A stretch of DNA of 64,000 nt from an uncultured Aquimarina sp. (lineage in GTDB: Bacteria; Bacteroidota; Bacteroidia; Flavobacteriales; Flavobacteriaceae). Shown piece after piece: positions 55,278-63,834 of the stretch. The translations under genes were made by a program, and so were the position numbers. The stretch is from assembly GCF_947495315.1 (NCBI RefSeq), contig NZ_CANLYD010000003.1, positions 186,001 to 250,000 of the forward strand. The letters are read 5' to 3'. The notes beneath the pieces are model-generated. The model had not been told where the DNA came from, ran no database searches, and was given only the letters and a program-made list of their open reading frames with translations. The number at the start of each line of letters is the position of its first letter. Positions within the stretch are counted from its first letter, which is position 1.

Positions 55278-56360
55278 TTATTTAAATGTATCAACAGCTA
55301 ATCCAGCAATTTCCCTTGTAATTTTTGTAGGCGAATTACAATCGCAATTGTTTAGCCCTATAACATATATGTCTTCAAGAGGAAGATACACTCCCATTGA
55401 TTTAAATCCAAATATGCTTCCTCCATGTTCCCTGCTTAGGGTTCCGTTTATTTCTTTAATATGCCACCCATACCCATAGTTTATAGGATTTCCATTGTTT
55501 AATGTATAGTTAGTAAATGCTTTATCAACTGTATTTTTGCTAACCAATAGATTGTGATTAAGAGCTTCTTGCCATGTTAACATATCATCTACATTAGATA
55601 GTAAAGAACCAGCGGCATATGGTAATGTAAAGCTTATGTATTTTGCGTTAATATATTCTTCTTTTTTATGATATCCGTAAGCCCGATTTTTCACAACTTT
55701 GTTATGACTTGCAAATAAAGATGCATTCATACCTAGTTTTTTGAATATATGTTCTTCAATGAAACTGGCGTAACTTTGTTTGGATATGGATTCTATAATA
55801 TACCCTAAAATGATATAGCCAGAATTATTGTATTTGTACTGTTCTCCCGGATTAAAATCCATAGGTTCATTTTTAAAGAAGTCTATGAGTTCGATCGGTG
55901 TCAAGTCTTTTCTAGCAATATCCTTTAAAGCTTTTATTCGAGTGAAACTTTTAATACCAGAAGTATGATTTAATAAATGATGAATTGTTATCGTTTTTCC
56001 ATTAGTAGGATAATCCGGAATGTATTTTGTAATATCATCATCCAAGCTCAATTTGCCTTTTTCCATTAGCATTAAAATAGCTATCGCTGTAAATTGTTTT
56101 GTCATAGAACCTATTTCGAAAACATTTTCTGGTTGCATACGAGTATTTAGTTCAAGATTTGATTTACCAAATGCTTTTCGATAGATTATATTTCCATTCT
56201 TTGCTACCAAAAAAACTGCTCCTGGAGCCATTGTTTCATATTTTGTATAAAGTAAGCTATCAATCTTAGCTTCAAGTGTTTGTGCGTTGGTGGACTGATG
56301 TCCTGAAGCTAATATGATCAGCGTTATTAGCAGGTAATTCAAAAAGGATGTAAGTTTCAT
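55278..56360 (-). CDS. Serine hydrolase of the beta-lactamase/class C PBP family
   Basis: Start set at 56360 (MKLTSFLNYLLIT), which gives a clean signal peptide to about residue 27; an ATG at 56387 adds nine basic residues. Active-site Ser85 in SMTK (Ser85, Lys88), YNNSGY as the YxN motif, and REHGG for the third element. About 360 residues. Family members act as D-Ala-D-Ala peptidases, esterases or beta-lactamases; resistance is not implied. Periplasmic. Confidence 0.88.
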   Translation of the reverse strand: MKLTSFLNYLLITLIILASGHQSTNAQTLEAKIDSLLYTKYETMAPGAVFLVAKNGNIIYRKAFGKSNLELNTRMQPENVFEIGSMTKQFTAIAILMLMEKGKLSLDDDITKYIPDYPTNGKTITIHHLLNHTSGIKSFTRIKALKDIARKDLTPIELIDFFKNEPMDFNPGEQYKYNNSGYIILGYIIESISKQSYASFIEEHIFKKLGMNASLFASHNKVVKNRAYGYHKKEEYINAKYISFTLPYAAGSLLSNVDDMLTWQEALNHNLLVSKNTVDKAFTNYTLNNGNPINYGYGWHIKEINGTLSREHGGSIFGFKSMGVYLPLEDIYVIGLNNCDCNSPTKITREIAGLAVDTFK

Positions 56361-56627
56361 TTTTTTTCTGTATAAATAATTGTTCAATTATTTACTTGGA
56401 CGATGAAAAAAGGGATTGAGTTACAAAATGAGGTCGAATTACATTATTTTTAGTTTATACAAGTTCAGATTAAACACGACGAATAGTGATCCACTTTCTA
56501 ATTATGAAAGATCTGAAGTGTTATTAATTTAATCTATTTCAAGAATAAATATCTCGGTGCAAAGTCTTTCTCAATAACCATGTCATTAGGCATGTTTTCA
56601 TTTAAGTCAAAAAAAATCATCAAAAAA

Positions 56628-56658
56628 TTTGTTTAATAAGTTGATTTAGTTAATTTTG
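56628..56658 (+). promoter_or_regulatory. Bacteroidetes-type promoter of the ABC/GntR operon
   Basis: TTTG (56628-56631), a 19-base spacer and TAATTTTG (56651-56658) match the -33/-7 pattern well. Transcription should start near 56665, about 23 bases before the ATG. Confidence 0.65.
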
Positions 56659-56660
56659 AG

Positions 56661-56682
56661 GTGTACTAGATAACTAATACAC
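56661..56682. promoter_or_regulatory. Probable operator for the GntR regulator
   Basis: A 22-bp imperfect palindrome with 9 of 11 pairs matching and outer arms GTGTA/TACAC. It covers the predicted transcription start, an ideal place for repression by the GntR protein encoded in the same operon. Confidence 0.6.
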
Positions 56683-56687
56683 TAGTT

Positions 56688-57539
56688 ATGATTAAAATTC
56701 AGAACCTAAAATTTTACTATCCAAAAAGTAAAACAATCCTTAATGATGTATCACTGAACTTTGATTCAGGAAATATTTATGGGTTGTTTGGTAGAAATGG
56801 TGAAGGAAAAAGTACTCTAATGAAAATCATGACAGGATTACTATTTCCAAAAAGTGGATCTTGTCAGGTTTTTGGAGAGAATGTATCTCGGAAACATATT
56901 AGATGTCTTCAAGAAGTGTTCTTCATTCCGGAGGATTTTGAGTTAGCAGCGTTAAAAATTTCTAAGTATGAAGAAGTGAATTCTGTTTTTTATCCGCAGT
57001 TTTCCAAAGAGCAATTTTATGAGTTGATAAAAGAATTTCATCTTTCTCCAGATGAGAATATCGCAACCTTGTCGTTTGGTCAAAAGAAAAAAGTATTAAT
57101 AGCTTTTGGGATTGCAACCAATACAAAATTATTATTAATGGATGAGCCTACCAATGGACTTGATATTCCATCCAAAAGTCAGTTCAGAAAAATAATAGCT
57201 AGGGTTGCGGATCAAGGGAAGTGCATTGTGATAGCCACGCATCAAGTTAGGGATTTACACAGCCTGATCAATCACTTAATGATACTGGATCAATCTAAAA
57301 TAGTCTTTGATGAATCACTTTTTGAAGTTTCAGAACATCTTTGGTTTGGTAAACCTACAGAAAAAGATAAGCATGCTATTATCTATGATGAACCATCATT
57401 AGGAGGAAAGGCGGTTTTGCCAAAGCTAGATAAAGATGAAACAGATGTAGATCTGGAGTTGTTATTTAATGCTGTGCTTAATGAATCAGATAGAATAAAC
57501 CAAGTGCTAAAAAAGAGGTATCATGATGCATCAATTTAA
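56688..57539 (+). CDS. ABC transporter ATP-binding protein
   Basis: 283 residues. Walker A GRNGEGKS (35-42), signature LSFGQKK (a variant of LSGGQ), Walker B LLLMDEPTNGLD and the switch His in ATHQ. The last 60 residues extend beyond the nucleotide-binding domain. It overlaps the permease gene by 17 bases. Together with the GntR regulator this is the YtrA/YtrB-type arrangement, often tied to cell-envelope stress. Cargo unknown. Confidence 0.93.
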   Translation: MIKIQNLKFYYPKSKTILNDVSLNFDSGNIYGLFGRNGEGKSTLMKIMTGLLFPKSGSCQVFGENVSRKHIRCLQEVFFIPEDFELAALKISKYEEVNSVFYPQFSKEQFYELIKEFHLSPDENIATLSFGQKKKVLIAFGIATNTKLLLMDEPTNGLDIPSKSQFRKIIARVADQGKCIVIATHQVRDLHSLINHLMILDQSKIVFDESLFEVSEHLWFGKPTEKDKHAIIYDEPSLGGKAVLPKLDKDETDVDLELLFNAVLNESDRINQVLKKRYHDASI

Positions 57540-58275
57540 TTATAGAAGGATCTATCATTTTATTCGCAGAGATCTAACCATCAGGAAGAGTAGTATAAGT
57601 ACTGCTTTGATGGTGGTCAGTGCTATTCTTTTTGTTTTTTTCTTAATTAATCTAAGAGAAGATTATCGCATATCTGTAGGAGAGTTTACCAATGTTTTTG
57701 GGTTGTTTTATATTCCGTTAGGTGTATTGCTTACATTTTCTATTTGTAAAGAATCCCACGATCCTAAAGCCAATCATTTATATTTTGTGCTGCCGGTTTC
57801 TGTGTACGAGAGGATGGCTGCCATTTGGTTTTCAACGACTATTTTGTATACAATAGTGTTTTCAATTCTTAGCTTTTTGGTAGGACAATTTGCTATACTA
57901 ACTGGAGGCATTCTTTTTGGTACTGATTTTCACCTGCTTCCAATATTTTCTGGAGAGTATCTGGGGTTTGCGATGTTCTATTGCATCATTCAACCAGTTT
58001 TTCTTGTGGGTGCTTTGGCATTTAAAAAGAATAGAATAGGTAAAACATTATTGGTTTTTGTCTTGGTGTTTTTTGGAGTAATTATCTATAATCTCATACT
58101 ATTTACAATGCTTAATTTTAGGTATGATGTGCTGCCAGGAAGTGCATTAGCTTCTGAAGCCTTTGGTTTGGCTCAAAGTGATTTTTCGGTATTTGGGATG
58201 CTATTTTTTGTTGGACTTTTAGGACCGGTAATGCTTTTTGTAGCCTATTGTAAGATGGTAGAAAAAGAGGTGTAA
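57523..58275 (+). CDS. ABC transporter permease
   Basis: 250 residues with six hydrophobic segments (near residues 25-42, 60-75, 100-130, 150-172, 180-205, 223-243). Start could be the first or second of two adjacent ATGs. It overlaps the ATPase gene and is followed after two bases by the GntR gene. An ABC-2 type subunit by size and context; substrate unknown. Confidence 0.85.
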   Translation: MMHQFNYRRIYHFIRRDLTIRKSSISTALMVVSAILFVFFLINLREDYRISVGEFTNVFGLFYIPLGVLLTFSICKESHDPKANHLYFVLPVSVYERMAAIWFSTTILYTIVFSILSFLVGQFAILTGGILFGTDFHLLPIFSGEYLGFAMFYCIIQPVFLVGALAFKKNRIGKTLLVFVLVFFGVIIYNLILFTMLNFRYDVLPGSALASEAFGLAQSDFSVFGMLFFVGLLGPVMLFVAYCKMVEKEV

Positions 58276-58277
58276 GT

Positions 58278-58658
58278 ATGGATTTTGATAACAGCAAACC
58301 TATTTATCTACAAATCGTGGATTTCTTTTATGAAAATATTCTTGCCAGAAAGTGGAAAGAAGATGAAAGGATACCGTCTGTAAGAGAAATTGCTGTTATG
58401 GTAGAAGTAAATCCAAATACGGCCATACGGGCTTTTAATCATCTTCAGGATGAAAAGGTGATTTATAATAAAAGAGGAATAGGGTATTTCGTTTCCGAAA
58501 ATGGATATCAAACAGTACTTGATATTAAAAGAAAAGAATTTATGGAGGAGATATTACCAGATGTGGTTAAAAAAATGAGATTACTAGATATAAAGTTTGA
58601 AGAGTTTAAAAACACATATGATCAAAATATAAACAATATAGATGATGAAAAGAAGTAA
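58278..58658 (+). CDS. GntR family regulator, YtrA type
   Basis: 126 residues with a GntR winged helix (about 10-72; PIYLQIVDFFYENILARKWK, RIPSVREIAVMVEVNPNTA) and only a short C-terminal helical tail, which is the YtrA subfamily layout. It probably represses its own operon by binding the palindrome at 56661-56682. Overlaps the next gene by 17 bases. Confidence 0.93.
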   Translation: MDFDNSKPIYLQIVDFFYENILARKWKEDERIPSVREIAVMVEVNPNTAIRAFNHLQDEKVIYNKRGIGYFVSENGYQTVLDIKRKEFMEEILPDVVKKMRLLDIKFEEFKNTYDQNINNIDDEKK

Positions 58659-59187
58659 TCTGATTCTGTTAGGTGCGCTGGGAGCTATCTTTCTTTATTT
58701 TACGGTACTTCAGTTTTCTACGCATAATTATGTGAGAAATGGAGTAATTGAAGAAGCCGGTTCTGTCATATCCGAAACAAGAAAGATTTCTGATTTTATA
58801 AGTATAGATGTACGGGACAACATGAGGGTGTATTTTAAACAGGATAGTATAACACAAGTTACTATTGAAGCTCCGGAAAACTTTATACCTCATATCAAAA
58901 CAAAAGTGAATCAGGGAACCTTAATGATTGAGAAAATAAAAAGTATCAATACAGATGATACCATCAAAGTATTTATTTCTAATCATCATTTGGATTCTGT
59001 AAAAGTTAGGTCCACAGCACATTTTAAAACTATAGGAATAGTAACCGGAAAAGAATTAATACTTGAATTTAGAGGAGAAAGTACAGGTGATTTAGAAGTG
59101 ACGTATGAGTTGGTAAAATGCAAAACTACCTCTGATGCTAACATAAAACTAAAAGGCAATTCTAAAGAAATTAATTTTTCAAACTAA
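58642..59187 (+). CDS. GIN-domain (DUF2807) exported protein
   Basis: 181 residues. An N-terminal hydrophobic segment (about 7-24) acts as anchor or signal, followed by a DUF2807 head-GIN domain (ISDFISIDVRDNMRVYF, LDSVKVRSTAHFKT, GDLEVTYELVKCKTTSDANI) of short repeating beta strands. It ends the ABC/GntR operon, overlapping the regulator gene, which suggests an envelope-linked role. Function unknown. Confidence 0.85.
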   Translation: MMKRSNLILLGALGAIFLYFTVLQFSTHNYVRNGVIEEAGSVISETRKISDFISIDVRDNMRVYFKQDSITQVTIEAPENFIPHIKTKVNQGTLMIEKIKSINTDDTIKVFISNHHLDSVKVRSTAHFKTIGIVTGKELILEFRGESTGDLEVTYELVKCKTTSDANIKLKGNSKEINFSN

Positions 59188-59248
59188 TCATATAAAAATA
59201 GCGTATAAAACACCAATAATTCATTATCAATCAAATCAATCATCAATC

Positions 59249-59282
59249 AGTTCGCTTAAGGTGAACTAAAAAACGAACAGTT
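59249..59282 (+). promoter_or_regulatory. Hairpin leader element, copy 1
   Basis: ATCATCAATC, then a hairpin (59249-59267; AGTTCGCT/GGTGAACT, loop TAA, two G-T wobbles), then AAAAAACGAACAGTT directly before the ATG. Copies 2 and 3 precede the next two genes. Confidence 0.7.
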
Positions 59283-59960
59283 ATGTATTCAATCAAAAAA
59301 CTCGGAAGAACCACAGGTATTTTACTTCTGGTACAAATGGCTATAGGAATCCTGATTAATGTTTCTTTGTTAGGACCTTTAATATTTACGTCAGATTTTA
59401 TTACAAAAATTTCAGAAAACACCAATCAAGTATTAGTTTCGGTACTTCTTCTTATCATTACTAAAACAATAGGTGTTGGTGTAGCAATTATGCTTTTTTC
59501 AACTTTTAAAAAACTTCACAGAGGATTTGCGTTTTGGTACCTAAGCTTTAGTGTTATTCTTTTCGTGATAAGTATTTTAGACAATACCATCATACTTTCA
59601 TTAGTATCTTTTAGTGAACAATATTTAAAATTAGGAGTACAGGACACGAATAATCTTGAAGCTATAGGAAATATATTAAAAGGAACCAGAGGATGGGTTC
59701 ATATGATGGATTTACTCGTTGCCAGTATTCCACTTTCTATCTTTTATTATTTAATGTATATGTCAAAATTTGTTCCTAGAATTTTGTCAGTCTTATGCTT
59801 TTTTTCAGCCATCTTAATTTTTGTAAATGTACTATGGACAATTTTTGGTGCAGGGTCTATGTATTTGTACATGCCAATGGCAATCAGTCAATTGATGTTT
59901 ATAACCTGGCTCATCATCAGGGGTTTTAATGGATCTTACAAACTTCAAGAAACGGTTTAA
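59283..59960 (+). CDS. DUF4386-like membrane protein
   Basis: 225 residues with six membrane helices and a pattern like DUF4386 proteins (GRTTGILLLVQMAIG, RGWVHMMDLLVASIP, LSVLCFFSAI). It opens a run of three membrane-protein genes that each carry the same leader hairpin. Function unknown. The start is fixed by the leader element, which ends two bases before the ATG. Confidence 0.75.
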   Translation: MYSIKKLGRTTGILLLVQMAIGILINVSLLGPLIFTSDFITKISENTNQVLVSVLLLIITKTIGVGVAIMLFSTFKKLHRGFAFWYLSFSVILFVISILDNTIILSLVSFSEQYLKLGVQDTNNLEAIGNILKGTRGWVHMMDLLVASIPLSIFYYLMYMSKFVPRILSVLCFFSAILIFVNVLWTIFGAGSMYLYMPMAISQLMFITWLIIRGFNGSYKLQETV

Positions 59961-59982
59961 ATCAAATAAATTATCATCAATC

Positions 59983-60016
59983 AGTCCGTCTAAGGTGGAC
60001 TAAAAAACGAACAGTT
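59983..60016 (+). promoter_or_regulatory. Hairpin leader element, copy 2
   Basis: ATCATCAATC, hairpin at 59983-60001 (AGTCCGTC/GGTGGACT, loop TAA), then AAAAAACGAACAGTT before the ATG. Compared with copy 1 a T-A pair has become C-G and two wobble positions have exchanged, so pairing is preserved by covariation. Confidence 0.7.
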
Positions 60017-60496
60017 ATGAATCTAAAACATTTCATTAAAGACTTTGTGAAACGAGATCTTAATGCAGGTAGAGAAGTTTCGAAACTTCAATTATTACTT
60101 ATGAGAGCATTGTATCTATTGACTTTTCTTTCGTTAGGGTATTCCACCTGGTCAGAAATCATCAATCCCAGTGAAACCTGGGGAGCCTACGATGGAGTAA
60201 CCTATAGTTTTTGGGCGGCTTATTCAGTATTAATGGGATTAGGAGTTAGATTTCCTCTAAAAATGTTTCCCTTACTATTATTACAGCTATTTTATAAATC
60301 TGTTTGGCTGATAGGGATTGCATATCCTATGTGGTCTATGGATACATTAGATCCAATTTCAGAAGGACTTCTAAAACCATTTTTGATAGCAATTCCCATC
60401 GATCTTATTGTTATTCCGTGGGTGTACGTCTGGAGGAGCTATATAAAAGCACTTTTCAAGTTTAAATCTATAGAACACATCCAAAGTCTGGATTAA
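60017..60496 (+). CDS. Membrane protein of unknown function
   Basis: 159 residues with about four membrane segments (near 24-42, 60-77, 84-104, 120-140) and a conserved-looking loop with NPSETWGAYDGVTYSFW. No recognised domain. It sits between the DUF4386-like and DUF2306 genes and shares their leader. Confidence 0.65.
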   Translation: MNLKHFIKDFVKRDLNAGREVSKLQLLLMRALYLLTFLSLGYSTWSEIINPSETWGAYDGVTYSFWAAYSVLMGLGVRFPLKMFPLLLLQLFYKSVWLIGIAYPMWSMDTLDPISEGLLKPFLIAIPIDLIVIPWVYVWRSYIKALFKFKSIEHIQSLD

Positions 60497-60569
60497 TAAT
60501 ATCATCTGATTTTTTGCTATAACAGTGTAAAAAATCAATTCATCATCAATCAAAATCAATCATCAATTC

Positions 60570-60603
60570 ATCCTGAGTAATCAGGATCAAAAAACGAACA
60601 GTT
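60570..60603 (+). promoter_or_regulatory. Hairpin leader element, copy 3
   Basis: ATCATCAATT, hairpin at 60570-60587 (ATCCTGA/TCAGGAT with loop GTAA, a GNRA tetraloop), then AAAAAACGAACAGTT before the ATG. The stem sequence is quite different from copies 1 and 2, but the flanks are the same. Confidence 0.7.
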
Positions 60604-61434
60604 ATGAATTCTACTACCAGTGCCGTGAGCACTTTAAAAAACTCTAATGTATGGGCCAATAAAACCTTGAACATCTCAGTTCAATTTTGGTTTATAATCG
60701 CAGTAATAGGGCAATGGATCTTTGCATATTATGTCACTGCTTTTTATGGAGGCGCTGCTATAGATGGCGACTTTATGAAATGGAATCGTGTGCTACCTCA
60801 TGGATACACTCCTGGTGAAACTATGGGAAATGTAGCAGTTGCGATACATCTTTTGCTGGCGGTTATTATGATGGTCGGCGGGCCACTTCAGTTTGTTCCT
60901 CAAATCAGAAATCGGGCTCGCTCATTTCATCGCTGGAATGGACGATTGTATATCCTAACTGCTTTTGTGATAAGTTTTAGCGGTGTTTATATGGTGATTA
61001 CAAAAGGAACGATTAGCGGACTTGTTGGTGATATCAGTGTGAGTTTTAATGGAGTTCTTATTATGCTTTTTGCGGCGCTAGCCTGGCGTACTGCAGTTGC
61101 ACGTAAATTTGATTCGCATCGTCGTTGGGCATTACGTTTATTCTTGGTAGTGAATGGAGTTTGGTTCTTTAGAATTGGATTAATGTTGTGGCTTTTTATT
61201 CATGGCGAACCAGTAGGCTTTGATCCAGAAACATTTAGAGGACCATTTCTTACTTTTCTTGGGATTGGACAATACGTAATACCTCTTATTATCCTAGAAA
61301 TGTATCTCTATGCGAAAGAAAAAAAGAGTACTCCGGTTAAGGCTATCATGTCTGCTTTTCTTCTAATACTTGCCGTACTCACAGGAATCGGAGTTTTTGC
61401 TGCAACTATGGGAATGTGGTTGCCTCGATTGTAA
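60604..61434 (+). CDS. DUF2306 membrane protein
   Basis: 276 residues with about seven membrane segments. The DUF2306 pattern is clear: VAIHLLLAVIMMVGGPLQF, FHRWNGRLYIL and RKFDSHRRWALRLFLVVNG. The His residues in HxxxGR-like positions could bind heme or metal, as in cytochrome b561-like folds (inference). Last of the three genes with the shared hairpin leader. Confidence 0.85.
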   Translation: MNSTTSAVSTLKNSNVWANKTLNISVQFWFIIAVIGQWIFAYYVTAFYGGAAIDGDFMKWNRVLPHGYTPGETMGNVAVAIHLLLAVIMMVGGPLQFVPQIRNRARSFHRWNGRLYILTAFVISFSGVYMVITKGTISGLVGDISVSFNGVLIMLFAALAWRTAVARKFDSHRRWALRLFLVVNGVWFFRIGLMLWLFIHGEPVGFDPETFRGPFLTFLGIGQYVIPLIILEMYLYAKEKKSTPVKAIMSAFLLILAVLTGIGVFAATMGMWLPRL

Positions 61435-61924
61435 CAAATATATTAATCTGAGTTCGATATTAATGTTGTTCAGTGCTTTACTATCTAAAGGAGTTCCTTC
61501 TCCTTGGGGAGAAGGTTAGGATGAGGGGTTTTCATAATAAAAGCCCTCAACTTAATCCCTGCCTATGCTGTCAGGCAGGCTCTCTCAGAAGGAGAGGAAA
61601 TATAAAATTCATAATTAAAAGCAATTAGGTGCTACCTACACCTTTCTTTATATCGAACTCAGGTTATGTGCTAAATAATAAGCCTTTCTTGCTTGTTAGA
61701 TTTAGAATAATCAAGAAAGGTTTAATCGGGTGTATGACATAATTCCCTTTTCTGGATTTGGATGTGACGACAAGGGCCAGGCTTTTCCCTGTAATTTCTA
61801 AAACTTTGCCATAAAAAAGGTCATGCTAGGGGATTTTCACAATAACCCTTCACGCAAAAATAGAAATCTGCCTTGCGCTCTTTTTTTTAGTAGAATTTAT
61901 ATTTTTAAAATTATGTAGACCCAG
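61435..61924. other. Palindrome-rich non-coding block
   Basis: 490 bp without ORFs. Contains the inverted-repeat-bounded block at 61444-61666 and a further imperfect inverted repeat (CCTTTCTTG/CAAGAAAGG, about 61684-61720). Confidence 0.5.
61444..61666. repeat. MITE/REP-like element with terminal inverted repeats
   Basis: CTGAGTTCGATAT (61448-61460) and its exact reverse complement (61650-61662) bound a 190-bp stretch with several hairpins: CCTTCTCC/GGAGAAGG (61496-61515), CCTGCCT/AGGCAGG (around 61558-61579) and CTCTC/GAGAG arms. It is GC-richer than the surroundings and carries no ORF. No target-site duplication is evident. Confidence 0.5.
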
Positions 61925-62596
61925 CTATATTTTAATGTTGCTATCTATGTGTTTTTTAGAGACTGAAGAAACGAAATCATCAATATTACCAATTGGATGA
62001 ATTAATTCACCTTGTTTTAGTGATAAAGGGAGTTGGGCAGTTGTTTTGTTATATCCTTTATCGTTTAATAATTTCCAGAGATAATCTACATATCTACTCT
62101 TACTATTAATGTTAATTTCTCTGAATTTTACGTGATCTAGCTGCAATTTGGTTATAAGTAATTGACATTTTTCACAACCTTCTTTGGTAAATATTATAAT
62201 TTCAGATTTTAGTATGGAAGAAAGAGGAGCTTCCTTTTTTGGTCCTTTTGCTCTATCAACCTCCATGTTTTCTAATTCTTCATTAACAATAAGATTATAA
62301 GTATAAGAAGATGCTACATCCGTAAGCGGAATTAAAATAATCATTTGTACTTTACTGTTAGCGGGAATGTTTTTGATGATTGGTCGTTGTGCACTTCTGC
62401 GATAACCTATAGGGTTTATTTTTAGAAAAACACTTTTGTCTGAGTCTGTGTCATTTTGTACATAAATAATTGTACGTTTTTTTTGAACATCCTCAATCAA
62501 GCGTACTGGTTTTTCTTGTGCACAAACTGTTGTGATACCAAATAGCAATATTGTACATACAGTAATATTGCAATAGGTTTTAAGAATTGATATCAT
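61925..62596 (-). CDS. Exported glutaredoxin-like protein
   Basis: 223 residues: signal peptide (1-26), a beta-rich N-terminal domain (about 30-118), and a C-terminal glutaredoxin/thioredoxin fold (about 130-215; IIIFTKEGCEKCQLL, with TAQLPLSL giving the cis-Pro). The Cys-Glu-Lys-Cys active site suggests thiol-disulfide exchange in the periplasm. Partner unknown. Not clearly in an operon. Confidence 0.75.
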   Translation of the reverse strand: MISILKTYCNITVCTILLFGITTVCAQEKPVRLIEDVQKKRTIIYVQNDTDSDKSVFLKINPIGYRRSAQRPIIKNIPANSKVQMIILIPLTDVASSYTYNLIVNEELENMEVDRAKGPKKEAPLSSILKSEIIIFTKEGCEKCQLLITKLQLDHVKFREININSKSRYVDYLWKLLNDKGYNKTTAQLPLSLKQGELIHPIGNIDDFVSSVSKKHIDSNIKI

Positions 62597-62670
62597 CTTC
62601 TTTTTGCTTAAAGGTAAAGAATTTGTTTTTCTTAACTTAGAATTGAAAATACACGATGTAAACTTTTATT

Positions 62671-63834
62671 CTATCCTCTAAATAGGAAAAATCGATCCTT
62701 CATGTTTTCAATTTCAGAGTTTTTGTTAGTTACAATATAATCAATAGCTTCTGTAGTGAAATGTTGCCCTTTTTCGGTTAATGACACGACATTATTATCA
62801 ATTTCGATCATATTATTTTTTAAGGCTAGATCTAAAACTGATTTCGATTTTACTTTTTGCCAATTAATATGCTCATTTAGATGTTTTACATGTCTTTCTG
62901 TTTCGTCATCTGCATGATTTCCTAAGTGTAATAGAAATGTAAGCAATGAAACTTCGATACGTTGTTGTCTTTGACGATATAATACAGAAAAATATCCTTT
63001 ACTAGGAGCAAATAAGTATACTGCCAGAAATAGAATGCCTAGTACACTAGTCATTGATCCCGAAATAGAAGTATCTAAACCGTGTGCTAACCAATATCCT
63101 GCTATAGCAGCGATTACGCCAAATATACAGGCTAACAGTAACATCTTTTTAAGATTATTGGTTAGTAGATATGCGATAGCAGCCGGCGCAATCATAAAAG
63201 CAATGACTAAAATAGCTCCAACCGCATCAAAAGCTCCAACAGTAGTGATAGATGCTACAGTCATTAACCCATAATGCATCACAACAGGCGATAATCCTAA
63301 GGCAGCTGCAAGACCCGCATCGAATGTACTAACTTTTAATTCTTTAAAAAAAGCAAAAAGCAATCCTAGAGTAACTAATAATATGGTGCCAATAATCCAC
63401 AAGGATTTTGGACCCATATCTGTACCACCTATAATAAGTCTGTCGAATGGTGCAAAAGCAAGTTCTCCCAATAGCACTGCATCTATATCAAGATGTATAT
63501 CATTAGCATTCTGCGCAATCATAATAACTCCGATACTAAACATAGCTGGAAAAACTAGTCCAATCGCTGTATCCTCTTTGACTAATCCGGTTTTTTGAAT
63601 GAATTCCACCAACACTACTGTAAGCACTCCGCTAAAGGCGGCAAGAAGAATCAGTAGGGGAGAAGAAAGATCATGTGTGATAAAAAATCCAATCACAATT
63701 CCTGGTAAAATAGAATGACTAATAGCATCTGTAATCAAAGCCATCTTTCGCAGTACTAAAAATGTACCAGGAATAGCACAGGCAATCGCTACTAAGCTTG
63801 CAATCAACTGTATTTCTATCTGTGCACTACTCAT
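62671..63834 (-). CDS. Metal ABC transporter permease (TroCD/ZnuB family) with winged-helix-like tail
   Basis: 387 residues. About eight membrane helices (to about residue 285) with the ABC-3 signature (ALITDAISHSILPGIVIGF, and GAFDAVGAILVIAFMIAPAA). The last 100 residues are soluble and look like a DtxR/winged-helix domain (LGNHADDETERHV, then MIEIDNNVVSLTEKGQHF). Such permeases import Mn, Zn or Fe. Its start overlaps the upstream gene by eight bases. Metal specificity cannot be assigned. Confidence 0.88.
   Translation of the reverse strand: MSSAQIEIQLIASLVAIACAIPGTFLVLRKMALITDAISHSILPGIVIGFFITHDLSSPLLILLAAFSGVLTVVLVEFIQKTGLVKEDTAIGLVFPAMFSIGVIMIAQNANDIHLDIDAVLLGELAFAPFDRLIIGGTDMGPKSLWIIGTILLVTLGLLFAFFKELKVSTFDAGLAAALGLSPVVMHYGLMTVASITTVGAFDAVGAILVIAFMIAPAAIAYLLTNNLKKMLLLACIFGVIAAIAGYWLAHGLDTSISGSMTSVLGILFLAVYLFAPSKGYFSVLYRQRQQRIEVSLLTFLLHLGNHADDETERHVKHLNEHINWQKVKSKSVLDLALKNNMIEIDNNVVSLTEKGQHFTTEAIDYIVTNKNSEIENMKDRFFLFRG

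Larger units (their letters stand above)
56388..56687 (+). other. Promoter region between serine hydrolase and ABC operon
   Basis: 300 bp. The right end holds a well formed promoter and palindromic operator for the ABC operon (described separately). The rest is AT-rich without an ORF. Confidence 0.5.
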
